This document shows positions 43,050 through 50,797 of a stretch of DNA of 64,000 nucleotides, piece after piece (positions within the stretch are counted from its first letter, which is position 1; every line of letters begins with the position of its first letter). Source of the stretch: Myxococcales bacterium (GTDB lineage: Bacteria; Myxococcota_A; Polyangia; Polyangiales; Polyangiaceae); contig JADJQX010000001.1 in the NCBI GenBank assembly GCA_016712525.1, positions 1,426,001 to 1,490,000 of the forward strand, written 5' to 3'. The notes under the pieces were generated by a model, which was given only the letters and a program-made list of their open reading frames with translations, ran no database searches and was not told where the DNA came from. The position numbers and the translations under genes were made by a program.

Positions 43050-44231
43050 ATGCGAAGACTCGCCCTCCCCCTCGCCGCTGCCCTTGGCCTCCTCGCCGCA
43101 GGTTCTGCGTGCTCCTCGAGCACCCCGGGGCCCGAAGCGTCGAGCGACGACATCATCGGTGGCGTCGACGCGACGGGCGCGAAGCTCAACGCGATCGGCA
43201 CCGTGGGTCGCAAAGGGTTCGACGGCGCGTTCGACTACTTCTGCACGGCGACGCTCGTCGCGCCCAACGTCGTGCTGACGGCGAAGCACTGCGCGACACG
43301 CGATCCGAAGAGCGGTCGCACCATGCTCGACGAGGACGACGTCTACTTCGCGGTCGGGCCCGACAGCACGAAGCCGCTCAAGACCGTCAAGGTGAAGAGC
43401 GTGCTCACCGCCCCCCTCCACGACGGCGGCTTCGTGTCCCTCGGCTCCGACGTGGCCGTGTACTTCCTCGAAGAGAAGATCGAGGACGTGACGCCGCTCC
43501 GCATCGACGGCTCTCTCCTGAACGAGACCAAGGTCGGCTCGAAGCTCACCGCCGTGGGCTTCGGCATCCACGACAGGGACCGCAACTCGGGGCAGCGCAA
43601 GGCCGGGCAGCTCACGCTCCAGGGCGTCTCGGGAAAGCCCATTCAGCGCGTGTTCCCGACGTACGAGGCGTTCACCGCGTTCATCGCCAAACATGACGGC
43701 GAGGACTACGTGAAGCAGCAGGAGGAGCGCCTCAAGAAGTTCTACGACATGGAGCTCTTGAAGGGCTACGAGGCCTACCTCGGGCTCGGCGAGAACGACG
43801 CGCAGCCTTGCAGCGGCGACTCGGGTGGCCCCTTGCTCGCGCGCGTGGGCGACGAGAACGTCGTCGTCGCGGTGGTGTCCGGCTCGTTCAAAGGGCGCAC
43901 GTACCCGTGCAGCGTGGTCGGCGAGGTGTACGCGTCGTTCGGCCCGCGCGTGGACGACCTCTTCGATAGCGCTGCGCCCGAGTGCAACGGCGTGCCCGTG
44001 TGGGGCACGTGCGACCGCGAGGGCAAGGTCGCCACGCGGTGTGTCTCCAAGAAAGAGGGGCCCCAGCGCGTGAACACGATCGACTGCTCCGTGCTCGGTC
44101 AGGCGTGCTGGATCGACGCCGAAAACAAGGCCTATTGCGACGATCCGGAGGGCCCCGCGAAGCCCTCGCCCGACGGCGGCGCCCCCGACGCGTCCGACGG
44201 TGGCCCCTCGGGAGACGCCGGCCCCGGCTGA
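43050..44231 (+). CDS. Secreted trypsin-like serine protease (lipoprotein)
   Basis: 393 residues. Signal with lipobox LAAGSAC; propeptide-like acidic stretch then the activation-type sequence DDIIGGVDATG. The catalytic triad is H80 (LTAKHC), D134 (LGSDVAVYFLE) and S258 (QPCSGDSGGPLL). The S1 region lacks the Asp of trypsin as far as I can align. After the ~290-residue protease domain come six Cys and a Pro/Asp/Gly tail ending SGDAGPG. Probably extracellular or surface-bound. ATG 43050 begins the signal peptide MRRLALPLAA. Confidence 0.88.
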   Translation: MRRLALPLAAALGLLAAGSACSSSTPGPEASSDDIIGGVDATGAKLNAIGTVGRKGFDGAFDYFCTATLVAPNVVLTAKHCATRDPKSGRTMLDEDDVYFAVGPDSTKPLKTVKVKSVLTAPLHDGGFVSLGSDVAVYFLEEKIEDVTPLRIDGSLLNETKVGSKLTAVGFGIHDRDRNSGQRKAGQLTLQGVSGKPIQRVFPTYEAFTAFIAKHDGEDYVKQQEERLKKFYDMELLKGYEAYLGLGENDAQPCSGDSGGPLLARVGDENVVVAVVSGSFKGRTYPCSVVGEVYASFGPRVDDLFDSAAPECNGVPVWGTCDREGKVATRCVSKKEGPQRVNTIDCSVLGQACWIDAENKAYCDDPEGPAKPSPDGGAPDASDGGPSGDAGPG

Positions 44232-44324
44232 GCCACGCCGCGCCTCGATGCGCATCGGCGACCGCCCCGCGTGTCATCCGTTCGGGCTCTCGGCGTCCGT
44301 CGCGGCGCGAGCTACCACGAGGGC

Positions 44325-44915
44325 ATGCCTGTCCGGTCGCTCGCCCTCGTCTTCGTCGCTTGCTCCGCGCTCCTCGTCTCCGCGTGCACGATCACGACCG
44401 TGCCCTCGTCGGGCGGCGAGGGCGACGAAGGCGGCGAGGGGCCTCCGTCGGCCACCGCGGCGCGCTGCGTGGGCAAGCCCGTCGAGGCGTACACGATGCG
44501 CGACTCGGCCTCGTGCGCGAACCAGGGCTCCACGTGGAGCGACACGTACCTCGAGTGCCGCGGCACGTCCTTCGTGGTCAACTGCGCCCGGGCCGACACG
44601 TCCGGGCGCCCCGAGGAGGCCAAGAAGATCATGTGCCTCGACATGCCCGGCTGCGGATGGACGGAGCCCGACGGCACCGTGACGAAGCCCTCGGGGCGCT
44701 GCGAGGGCACGAAGACCCCGTGCTCCGCGTTTTCGCAGACCGAGTGCAGGAGTCAGCCCGGCTGCACGGTGGAGTCGTCGTCGTGCAAGGCGCGGAACGG
44801 CCGCTACTACCTCGACAACATGGGCTGCGAGAACCTCCAGATCTCGAACAGCGTCTCGTTCAGCGTCGTCCGCAACGCGTGCCAGCGCGCGAAGGGATGC
44901 ACCTGGGTCGAGTGA
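44325..44915 (+). CDS. Cys-rich lipoprotein
   Basis: 196 residues. Lipobox ALLVSAC then an acidic Gly/Glu linker and about fourteen Cys in phrases such as RDSASCANQGSTWSDTYLEC, DMPGCGWTEPDG and TECRSQPGCTVESSSCKARN. The repeated C-x-GCxW pattern suggests small disulfide knots. Function unknown. It follows the protease gene by 93 bp on the same strand and could be co-expressed. Confidence 0.65.
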   Translation: MPVRSLALVFVACSALLVSACTITTVPSSGGEGDEGGEGPPSATAARCVGKPVEAYTMRDSASCANQGSTWSDTYLECRGTSFVVNCARADTSGRPEEAKKIMCLDMPGCGWTEPDGTVTKPSGRCEGTKTPCSAFSQTECRSQPGCTVESSSCKARNGRYYLDNMGCENLQISNSVSFSVVRNACQRAKGCTWVE

Positions 44916-44926
44916 GTGTGCTCTCG

Positions 44927-45889
44927 TCAGCTCACGAGCATGATCTTCCCCCGTCGCCCGGGCCGTGCGTGGTGCGTGAGCGCGGCTCGGACGTCCTTCA
45001 GCGGGTAGCGGGCCTCCACCTCGGCGTCGAGCACGCCGTCCGCGGCCAGCGCGGCGAGCTCCGTGGCGATGGCGGTGCGGCGCTCGGGGGAGAGCGCCTT
45101 GAGCCCGCGCAGGCGAGAAAACCCCGTCACGGTCACGTCCCGGAAGACGAGCTGCGCGGCGGGGAGGATCACGGAGTCGCTCGCGAGCAGCCCGTAGACG
45201 ACGAGCGTGCCGCCCTCGGCCACGGCCCCGAAGAGCCGCCCCGATGCCTCTCCGGCCACGGCGTCGAGCGCGCGTTTTGCGCCTCCCCCGAGCACCTCGT
45301 GCACACGTGCCGCGAGGTCCGGGCCGTCGACCAACGCGGCGACCGCCCCGGAGGCCTCGACGCCAGGTACGGCCTCGGCCGATCGCACGACCCCGACGGC
45401 TCGAAGCCCTCGACGCGCGCAGAGCTTCAAGATCATTTTTCCCATGGCCGACGTCGCCGCATCCAGCACCACGGCGTCGCCCGGTGAAAGGCCCTCGAGG
45501 AGCCCAGCGGCCGTGAACGGGTTGACCGAGAGCATGGCGCCCTGCTCGATGGAGAGCGCGTCGGGGAGCGGGATGAGATCGGCCGACACGAACACCATGT
45601 GCTCGGTCCACGTACCGCCGAAGGGAACGGCGACGCGAGCGCCCACGGGTACGCTCGAGCCCTCGCCGACGGCCTCTACGACTCCTGCGCCTTCGATGCC
45701 CACCGGCCCCGGCACCGTGGGTGTGAACACGTGCCGCCCCTCGAGCAGCAAGAGGTCCGCCGGGTTTATCGGCCGCGCGAGGACGCGAACGAGCGCTTCG
45801 CCCGGCCCTGGACGGGGCACCTCGGCCTCGACCACGTCGATCGCCTCCGGCGCGGGGACGCCGGTCCGTGTCATGAGCACTCGGAGCAT
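44927..45889 (-). CDS. Zinc-independent MDR quinone oxidoreductase / enoyl reductase
   Basis: 320 residues. VLARPINPADLLLLEGRH and GPVGIEGAGVVEAVGEG are the QOR/MECR-type substrate-domain motifs; the Rossmann fold follows with VVLDAATSAMGKMILKLCAR. The structural zinc Cys set of classical alcohol dehydrogenases is absent. Likely an NADPH-dependent quinone or trans-2-enoyl reductase. It converges on the lipoprotein gene at 44325 with 11 bp between stops. Confidence 0.85.
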   Translation of the reverse strand: MLRVLMTRTGVPAPEAIDVVEAEVPRPGPGEALVRVLARPINPADLLLLEGRHVFTPTVPGPVGIEGAGVVEAVGEGSSVPVGARVAVPFGGTWTEHMVFVSADLIPLPDALSIEQGAMLSVNPFTAAGLLEGLSPGDAVVLDAATSAMGKMILKLCARRGLRAVGVVRSAEAVPGVEASGAVAALVDGPDLAARVHEVLGGGAKRALDAVAGEASGRLFGAVAEGGTLVVYGLLASDSVILPAAQLVFRDVTVTGFSRLRGLKALSPERRTAIATELAALAADGVLDAEVEARYPLKDVRAALTHHARPGRRGKIMLVS

Positions 45890-46124
45890 CGTGTTCCTCT
45901 TTCGTGCGATGGAAGCGCGGGCCGAGACAGCCTCCCTACGGCGACGCGCGCGTGAGAACGCCGTCGACCCGCCTCTCGTGACTCGAGCCTCGCGGCCCTT
46001 GTTTCCTCGACGCTACCATCGTCGTCGGTCGTGCTCTACCGCCGCCGGTGGCCTGTGGACGTGGCGTCGCGTGGCCGCCGACCATGGCTTTCCCGGAGGG
46101 GACGGTAGAAGACGCGACGGGCTG

Positions 46125-47495
46125 CTAAGGCCCACCGTCGGCGAGCGCGCCGAAGGTCTCGACGCTGAGCGCCTGAGGGATCGCGGCGAGCCCGGGCACC
46201 ATCGCTCGGAACCGCAGCCTACGCGTCTCGCCGGGCGCGAGCACTCCGTCGAACAGGGTCGTCGTCTCGTTTCCCGGGACGTGGCGCACGTCCAATGGAT
46301 TGCCGTCGACGAGGGCCGCTCCGTCCCACCAACGCGACGCCGTCCCGTTCGCGAGGCTATGAAAGGCGACACGCACGCGCCTCGCGGCCGCAGGGGAGAC
46401 GGTGTTCCGCAGTCCGAGATCGACGTCGTAGACGTTCCCGTACATGCCCACGGCCTCGCGCGCGCTCACGTCGTAGTGGGTGAGCGCAGGGAAGGCCTGG
46501 ACCTGCGAGAGCCCTCCTCCGGTCGCCGTGTTCACCATGAACGCGACGTGCTTCGGTCCGTCGGGGACCTCGACGTCGAACGTCGAACGCCAGGTGTCGT
46601 GCCTGTAGATCCCGGCCTCCCGACCGAACGGCGGCGGGGGATTGCCGCTCCGGAGGTATTCGCCGGGGGCATCGACGATGGGCTGCGAGGCGTCGAGCGA
46701 CTTCTGCAGGGACCCATCGCTCGTCGCGACGATGTACACGCGGACGGCCGCGCTCGCCTTCACCGCGAACCGTGCGTCGATCTCTCGGTTCTGCCCCGCG
46801 GAGCTCGCCCAGAGCACGGCGCCTTTGCCCGGCGCGATCGTGATCGTGCCCGTGTCCGTTCGGGGGGTGCCCTCGATCCACTCCTTGGACACGCGGTAGT
46901 CCGGGCTCGCCCCGAGTGCGAGGCCGCCCGTCTCGTCCTGCGAATACCCCGACCCGCGCAACGACACGGTCACGTCGGACGCGTTCGGGTTCGTCACGAG
47001 AATGGAGACCCACTTCGTCGTGCCGGCCTGGTTGATGTGGTGTACGTAAATGCCGAAGTCGCCGGAGAGCGGATACGAAGTCCCTCCGCGCGTCGGAGAG
47101 GGGACGTTCGCGTAGAGCACGCCGTCCCCGGTGAAGATCTCCGGGTTGTTGCTCGTCAGCACGGGGCCACCCACTCCGCCCCCGGGGAGCGCGAGGAGGC
47201 CGCTGCGCTCGGGGCGAGGCGCGCCCGTCCCACCGGCTCCGGCCCCGAGCACCCCAGCGGCAAAGGACGTCCCAGGGATCACGGTCGACCCCGCGTCGCC
47301 CGGAGGACTCGCGTCCACGACGGCAAGTGCAGCGTCTCCACTCGGGGAAGGAGCAGTCGGGCTGCTCGGGCTGCTCGGGGCGCTCGGGCCCGAGATCTCC
47401 TCTTCGCCCTCGACGATGCGCGCCGAAGCCGTGCAACCCACGGCCACGAGAGTGGCCCCGACCACGGCCAGATAGGCTGTCCTGTTGCGCGCCAT
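46125..47495 (-). CDS. Large lipoprotein, beta-sandwich-rich
   Basis: About 456 residues with GGAGG just upstream of ATG 47495. Lipobox TLVAVGC, Pro/Ser and Gly-rich linkers to residue ~105, then a beta-rich body: YPLSGDFGIYVHHINQAGTT, KWVSILVTNPNASDVTVSLR and SAAVRVYIVATSDGSLQKSL. It resembles fibronectin-like surface proteins that copy a carbohydrate-protein fold, but no family can be named. Its upstream region leads into the REP array. Confidence 0.7.
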   Translation of the reverse strand: MARNRTAYLAVVGATLVAVGCTASARIVEGEEEISGPSAPSSPSSPTAPSPSGDAALAVVDASPPGDAGSTVIPGTSFAAGVLGAGAGGTGAPRPERSGLLALPGGGVGGPVLTSNNPEIFTGDGVLYANVPSPTRGGTSYPLSGDFGIYVHHINQAGTTKWVSILVTNPNASDVTVSLRGSGYSQDETGGLALGASPDYRVSKEWIEGTPRTDTGTITIAPGKGAVLWASSAGQNREIDARFAVKASAAVRVYIVATSDGSLQKSLDASQPIVDAPGEYLRSGNPPPPFGREAGIYRHDTWRSTFDVEVPDGPKHVAFMVNTATGGGLSQVQAFPALTHYDVSAREAVGMYGNVYDVDLGLRNTVSPAAARRVRVAFHSLANGTASRWWDGAALVDGNPLDVRHVPGNETTTLFDGVLAPGETRRLRFRAMVPGLAAIPQALSVETFGALADGGP

Positions 47496-47740
47496 CGAAA
47501 ACCTCCTCCGTGACCCGCCCACGTGCGAGTCGAACCTACATAGAGCAGTAGGCATGCCATCCGCCCGGCCGCCGGATGGGCGCGGATCCCCAGGAAAAAT
47601 GAAGGGGTCTCGACGATCGTAGGGGGCTCGGGGCACCACCGAAGGAACGAACCGTACCTCGAGGGAACGAGGGACCCGACTACCCCTTCGTCGGGGCGTC
47701 CTCTCCGACCTGGTACCGGAGCTTGAGAAAGATCCGACCA

Positions 47741-47914
47741 GAAAGATCCGACCGACGTTGGCGCTACAGAAAGATCCGACCCAGAAAGATCCGACCGACG
47801 TTGGCGCTAACTTAAGTGGTTGAAACCACGTTGACGCCGAGCTCCCTAGCCGAAAGATCCGACCGACGTTGGCGCGATCCCGACGTCGACGAAAGATCCG
47901 ACCGACGTTGGCGC
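47741..47914. repeat. REP-like array, left of the RAYT gene (four 24-mers)
   Basis: The 24-mer with ends GAAAGATCCGACC and GACGTTGGCGC occurs at 47741-47764, 47784-47807, 47852-47875 and 47891-47914. Two shorter fragments (GAAAGATCCGACC type) lie at about 47726 and 47771. The last copy abuts the stop codon of the transposase gene. The same sequence, inverted, forms the array on the other side of the gene. Confidence 0.85.
47814..47843 (-). pseudogene. Duplicated 3' tip of the RAYT gene
   Basis: AAGTGGTTGAAACCACGTTG and the following ~10 bases repeat the transposase 3' end at 47917-47946, encoding the same C-terminal residues (GVNVVSTT). It includes the small hairpin GTGGTT/AACCAC. A remnant of an earlier element copy or of a tandem duplication. 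Confidence 0.65.
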
Positions 47915-48831
47915 TAAGTGGTTGAAACCACGTTGACGCCGAGCTCGCGAAAGAGGCGCCACGTCCCCGCTGGAAACAACACATCCCGCACCGCGTTCCT
48001 CAACTTCGCGAACGCCTCCCGGTACGCCCCCAAGAACGCCGCCCGCTCCTTCATCGCGCGCACGGCCATCTCGACGTTCCCGCCCGCCGCGAAGCTCGGG
48101 TTCCGCGCCCCTTCCTTCTCGAACGACGACGCACGCGTCGTATGCGGCACCGCGAAAATCCACTCGAGCGAGCGCACGAACTTCCCCGCCTTCCGCGCCA
48201 CGATGCGCGCCTTCTCGACCGCCGCGTTCACCGCGGAGACGATGCGCTCCCGCGCCCCTTCGTGACCGGAGCTCGCCTCGAGCGAGCGCGGCACGGTGAT
48301 CGCGATCTCGGCCATGGCAGGCCAACGCGTGTTCTCCGCGTCGAAGTACACCTCGGGCCGCGCCACACGGAACGTGCGCGTGCCGATGTCGGTCGCCGCG
48401 AGCGTCACACCCGGCCAATCCTCGGGGCTCGAGACGAGGCCGGCTTCGACCACGTTCGCGAGCGTGTAGCCGATCTTCTGCAGCACCGCGTCCTCGCCGT
48501 AGAGCGCGACGACGCTCGCTCCCTCGCGCGAGAAGACTTCCTCGGGCCATCCGCGAAGCACCTTGATGGCGTTCGCGAGCAGACGATTTCTCTGTGACAG
48601 GAATCTTGGCAGCTCACCGCGCGTGTCGGTCAGCACCTCGTGAAGGTGGTTCGACAGCATCTGCACCGCATGGATCTCGATGCCGAACTCCGCGGCGAGC
48701 ACGGCCGTGGCGTACCAGTAGAAGGCGAGCAGCATGCGGCGCTTGTCCGGGTTCAAGAGGAAGTAGCGGCGCGTGGTTCTGCGCGTGACGAGATAGGTGG
48801 TGCCGGGGACGATGCGACGAGGGTTGGACAT
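47914..48831 (-). mobile_element. REP-associated transposase-like protein (RAYT, Y1_Tnp/IS200 fold)
   Basis: About 305 residues. RRIVPGTTYLVTRRTTRRYF is the N-terminal strand, MLSNHLHEVLTDTRGELPRF contains the HUH motif as H-L-H, and IGYTLANVVEAGLVSSPEDW matches the usual C-terminal phrase of Y1 transposases. At the place where the catalytic Tyr is expected (helix after the HUH strand, FLSQRNRLLANAIKVL) I see no Tyr, so activity is uncertain. The gene lies between two REP-like arrays in opposite orientations and has no terminal inverted repeats of its own. Start ATG 48831 (MSNPRR). Confidence 0.8.
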
Positions 48832-48961
48832 GCCGCCCACTAGGCACGTCGCGGGCCAACGCGAAATTGCGGAAAATGTCGGGCAAAATTGGATCTTCTG
48901 GGTGGCCCGGCCACGTCTTGGGGGTGGCCCGGCCAGGCCCTCGAGTGCCGTCGCGCACTTG

Positions 48962-49213
48962 GCGCCAACGTCGGTCGGGTCTCTTCCGCGTACTTGGGGT
49001 CAACGTCGGTCGGATCTGCTGGATCTGCTTCCCTTCCGCGTACTTGGGGTCAACGTCGGTCGGATCTGCTTCCCTCACTGCTTCCCTCACAGCTCGCGAC
49101 CGCCCGAGTGCTTTCGAGCATTTGGCGCCAACGTCGGTCGGATCCACGGTCGGATCCACAGCTGGCGACCGCCCGAGTGCTTTCGAGCATTTGGCGCCAA
49201 CGTCGGTCGGATC
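48962..49213. repeat. REP-like array, right of the RAYT gene (five copies)
   Basis: Copies of GCGCCAACGTCGGTCGGATC or the variant TCAACGTCGGTCGGATC at 48962-48981 (one mismatch), 49000-49016, 49050-49066, 49125-49144 and 49194-49213, the reverse complement of the left-array unit. Two sub-families occur: ones preceded by CGCGTACTTGGGG (48988, 49038) and ones preceded by CGAGTGCTTTCGAGCATTTG (49106, 49175), the latter duplicated as ~55-bp blocks. Confidence 0.85.
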
Positions 49214-49267
49214 CACACACACTGCACGGGCCAGGTCCTGCGCGAACTGATCGAGTGTGATGTCCAT
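49214..49267 (-). pseudogene. Orphan gene start interrupted by the REP array
   Basis: AAGGAGG (49278-49272) precedes ATG 49267 by 4 nt and the frame reads MDITLDQFAQDLARAVC before entering the first repeat. The frame stays open through the repeats, giving DPTDVGAKCSKALGR twice, but that part is repeat-encoded. Likely a gene truncated by repeat insertion, or a short chimeric ORF. Confidence 0.45.
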
Positions 49268-49562
49268 GGTGCCTCCTTGCGACGGTGCCGGGCTTGGCAA
49301 CGTCGACCTTCAAGGAGAGCACCCAGTCGCCCAGGACGCCGGGACCTGGCCCTTCCCGCTCGTCATGGCGCACCGGGCAAGGCAAAACCGCCGCGCAGCG
49401 GCTTCGTTCCACAGCGTCGGTCGGATCCACAGCGCAGGACCTGAAGCTACAGGGCGTCGTCGAAGGCGATGCCTTCCGGTCGGCACCGCTAGGGCCATCC
49501 TCCATTCGAAGGATTCTGCACCCCCCGCTCCCCTGGTATCCGGGCCGGGGAGGAGCAGGAAT

Positions 49563-50591
49563 ATGAGAGGAGCCATCGTTTCGGTCGCCCTGGGTATCGC
49601 GGTGTTCGGGGGGTATGCGTGCGTGGGCGATGACCCAGCGTCGAGCCCGGCCGCCGACGCCTCGACGACACCGCCCGTGGACGCGAGCACCGATCCTCCG
49701 CGCGACGCGAGCGTCGACGCGAGCCCCGTGCCCGACGCGAGCCCCGTCGACGCCGCCGACGCCGCCGACCCCTGTCCCTTGTCCAAGCTGGGACCGAACG
49801 GTCGCTGTGAGCCGGTCTGCGGGGTGCGGTTCACGCTCGGTCAGGACATCGCGCCGGGCGCTGCCGCTGGGCCCTCGGTCGTCAGCGTCGACGGCGTGGG
49901 CGAATCGACGTACGGGCTGGCGAACGACGGCTCGTTCATGTTCTTCAGGTCCGGCTACTGGTTCGCGAAGAAGACCGGCTCGAGCTTCATGGTCACCGAA
50001 ATCCCGGCGGCCGATCTCTCCGGCATCGAGTTGCCCCGCGGGGGGCAGCTCACGAGCGACGGCCTCTCCGTCGTCTTCGTCCGCGCGAACAACAAGCTCG
50101 CGTGGGGCGACGCGAACGTCGCCAATGGCCGTGTCTCGAATTTCCGAGACGGCCCGTTCACCGACCTGAACCCGCTCCTCCCGGCCGCGCCCAGCTACGT
50201 GTCGGGCCCTGCGATCTCGGGCGACGGCCTCGTGCTCACCTACTCGATCACGAGCTCCGGCAACGGCAACGACGGAACGTGGCAGTCGCGCCGAGCGTCG
50301 AAGCAGGTGCCCTTCCCGCAGCCGAAGAAGCTCGCGGGAGCCCTCGCCGATACCAAGTACGGGATCGACGGGCTCTCCTACGACGGCCTCACGGCGTTCG
50401 TGTTCGACAACTTCACGACGCGAATCTTCACCCGCGCGGACACGGGCGACGAGTTCACGACGGACCTGGCGCGCTCCGCGATCCCTGCGTGGCGAGTGAA
50501 CGTCGCCGACCGATGCGACCGCGCCGTCGCTACCCGCTCGACGGGCGGCTCGCAGAACCAACAGGTCGCCCAGGTCCTCGCGACTCCGTGA
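49563..50591 (+). CDS. Lipoprotein with beta-propeller-like body
   Basis: 342 residues. Signal and lipobox AVFGGYAC, an Asp/Ser/Pro linker (DASTDPPRDASVDASPVPDA), then WD40/PD40-like elements: QLTSDGLSVVFVRANNKLAW, PAISGDGLVLTYSITS and DGLSYDGLTAFVFDNFTTRI. Six or so such units are typical of a propeller. Function unknown. A strong hairpin follows the stop. Confidence 0.7.
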   Translation: MRGAIVSVALGIAVFGGYACVGDDPASSPAADASTTPPVDASTDPPRDASVDASPVPDASPVDAADAADPCPLSKLGPNGRCEPVCGVRFTLGQDIAPGAAAGPSVVSVDGVGESTYGLANDGSFMFFRSGYWFAKKTGSSFMVTEIPAADLSGIELPRGGQLTSDGLSVVFVRANNKLAWGDANVANGRVSNFRDGPFTDLNPLLPAAPSYVSGPAISGDGLVLTYSITSSGNGNDGTWQSRRASKQVPFPQPKKLAGALADTKYGIDGLSYDGLTAFVFDNFTTRIFTRADTGDEFTTDLARSAIPAWRVNVADRCDRAVATRSTGGSQNQQVAQVLATP

Positions 50592-50618
50592 GGGCTGAGC
50601 CCGAGCGCCCTGGATAGG

Positions 50619-50653
50619 ACGGAGGCCGACGGCGAATCGTCGTTGGCCTCCGT
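50619..50653 (+). terminator. Hairpin after the lipoprotein gene
   Basis: ACGGAGGCC (50619-50627) pairs with GGCCTCCGT (50645-50653); inside, GACG/CGTC extends the stem. Closely similar in sequence to the hairpin at 5212-5229. Confidence 0.6.
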
Positions 50654-50797
50654 GAAAGGCGAAACGAGCCATGGCGGCGCCTTCTCGCGGGGGGGGCCGC
50701 CGTTCGTCTTTCGGGGGTCGAAGAGCCCGCGCCACGCCTGCGCCCAGGTCCCCTCGCAGACGCAGGCCGTGCGTTGACGGTCGAGACCCCCCGGGCT

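Larger units (their letters stand above)
48832..49562. other. Gene-poor region holding the right REP array
   Basis: About 730 bp. Contents: a doubled GGTGGCCCGGCCA near 48900-48938, the REP array at 48962-49213, a truncated gene start on the minus strand at 49267, an isolated partial repeat at 49414-49427, then the leader of the lipoprotein gene at 49563. No intact gene is supported. Confidence 0.6.

Noticed and set aside
48962..49213. CRISPR-like repeated array
   Set aside because: Repeats are 17-20 bp with very uneven spacing, no unique spacers and no cas genes; they match the inverted array on the other side of a RAYT gene.
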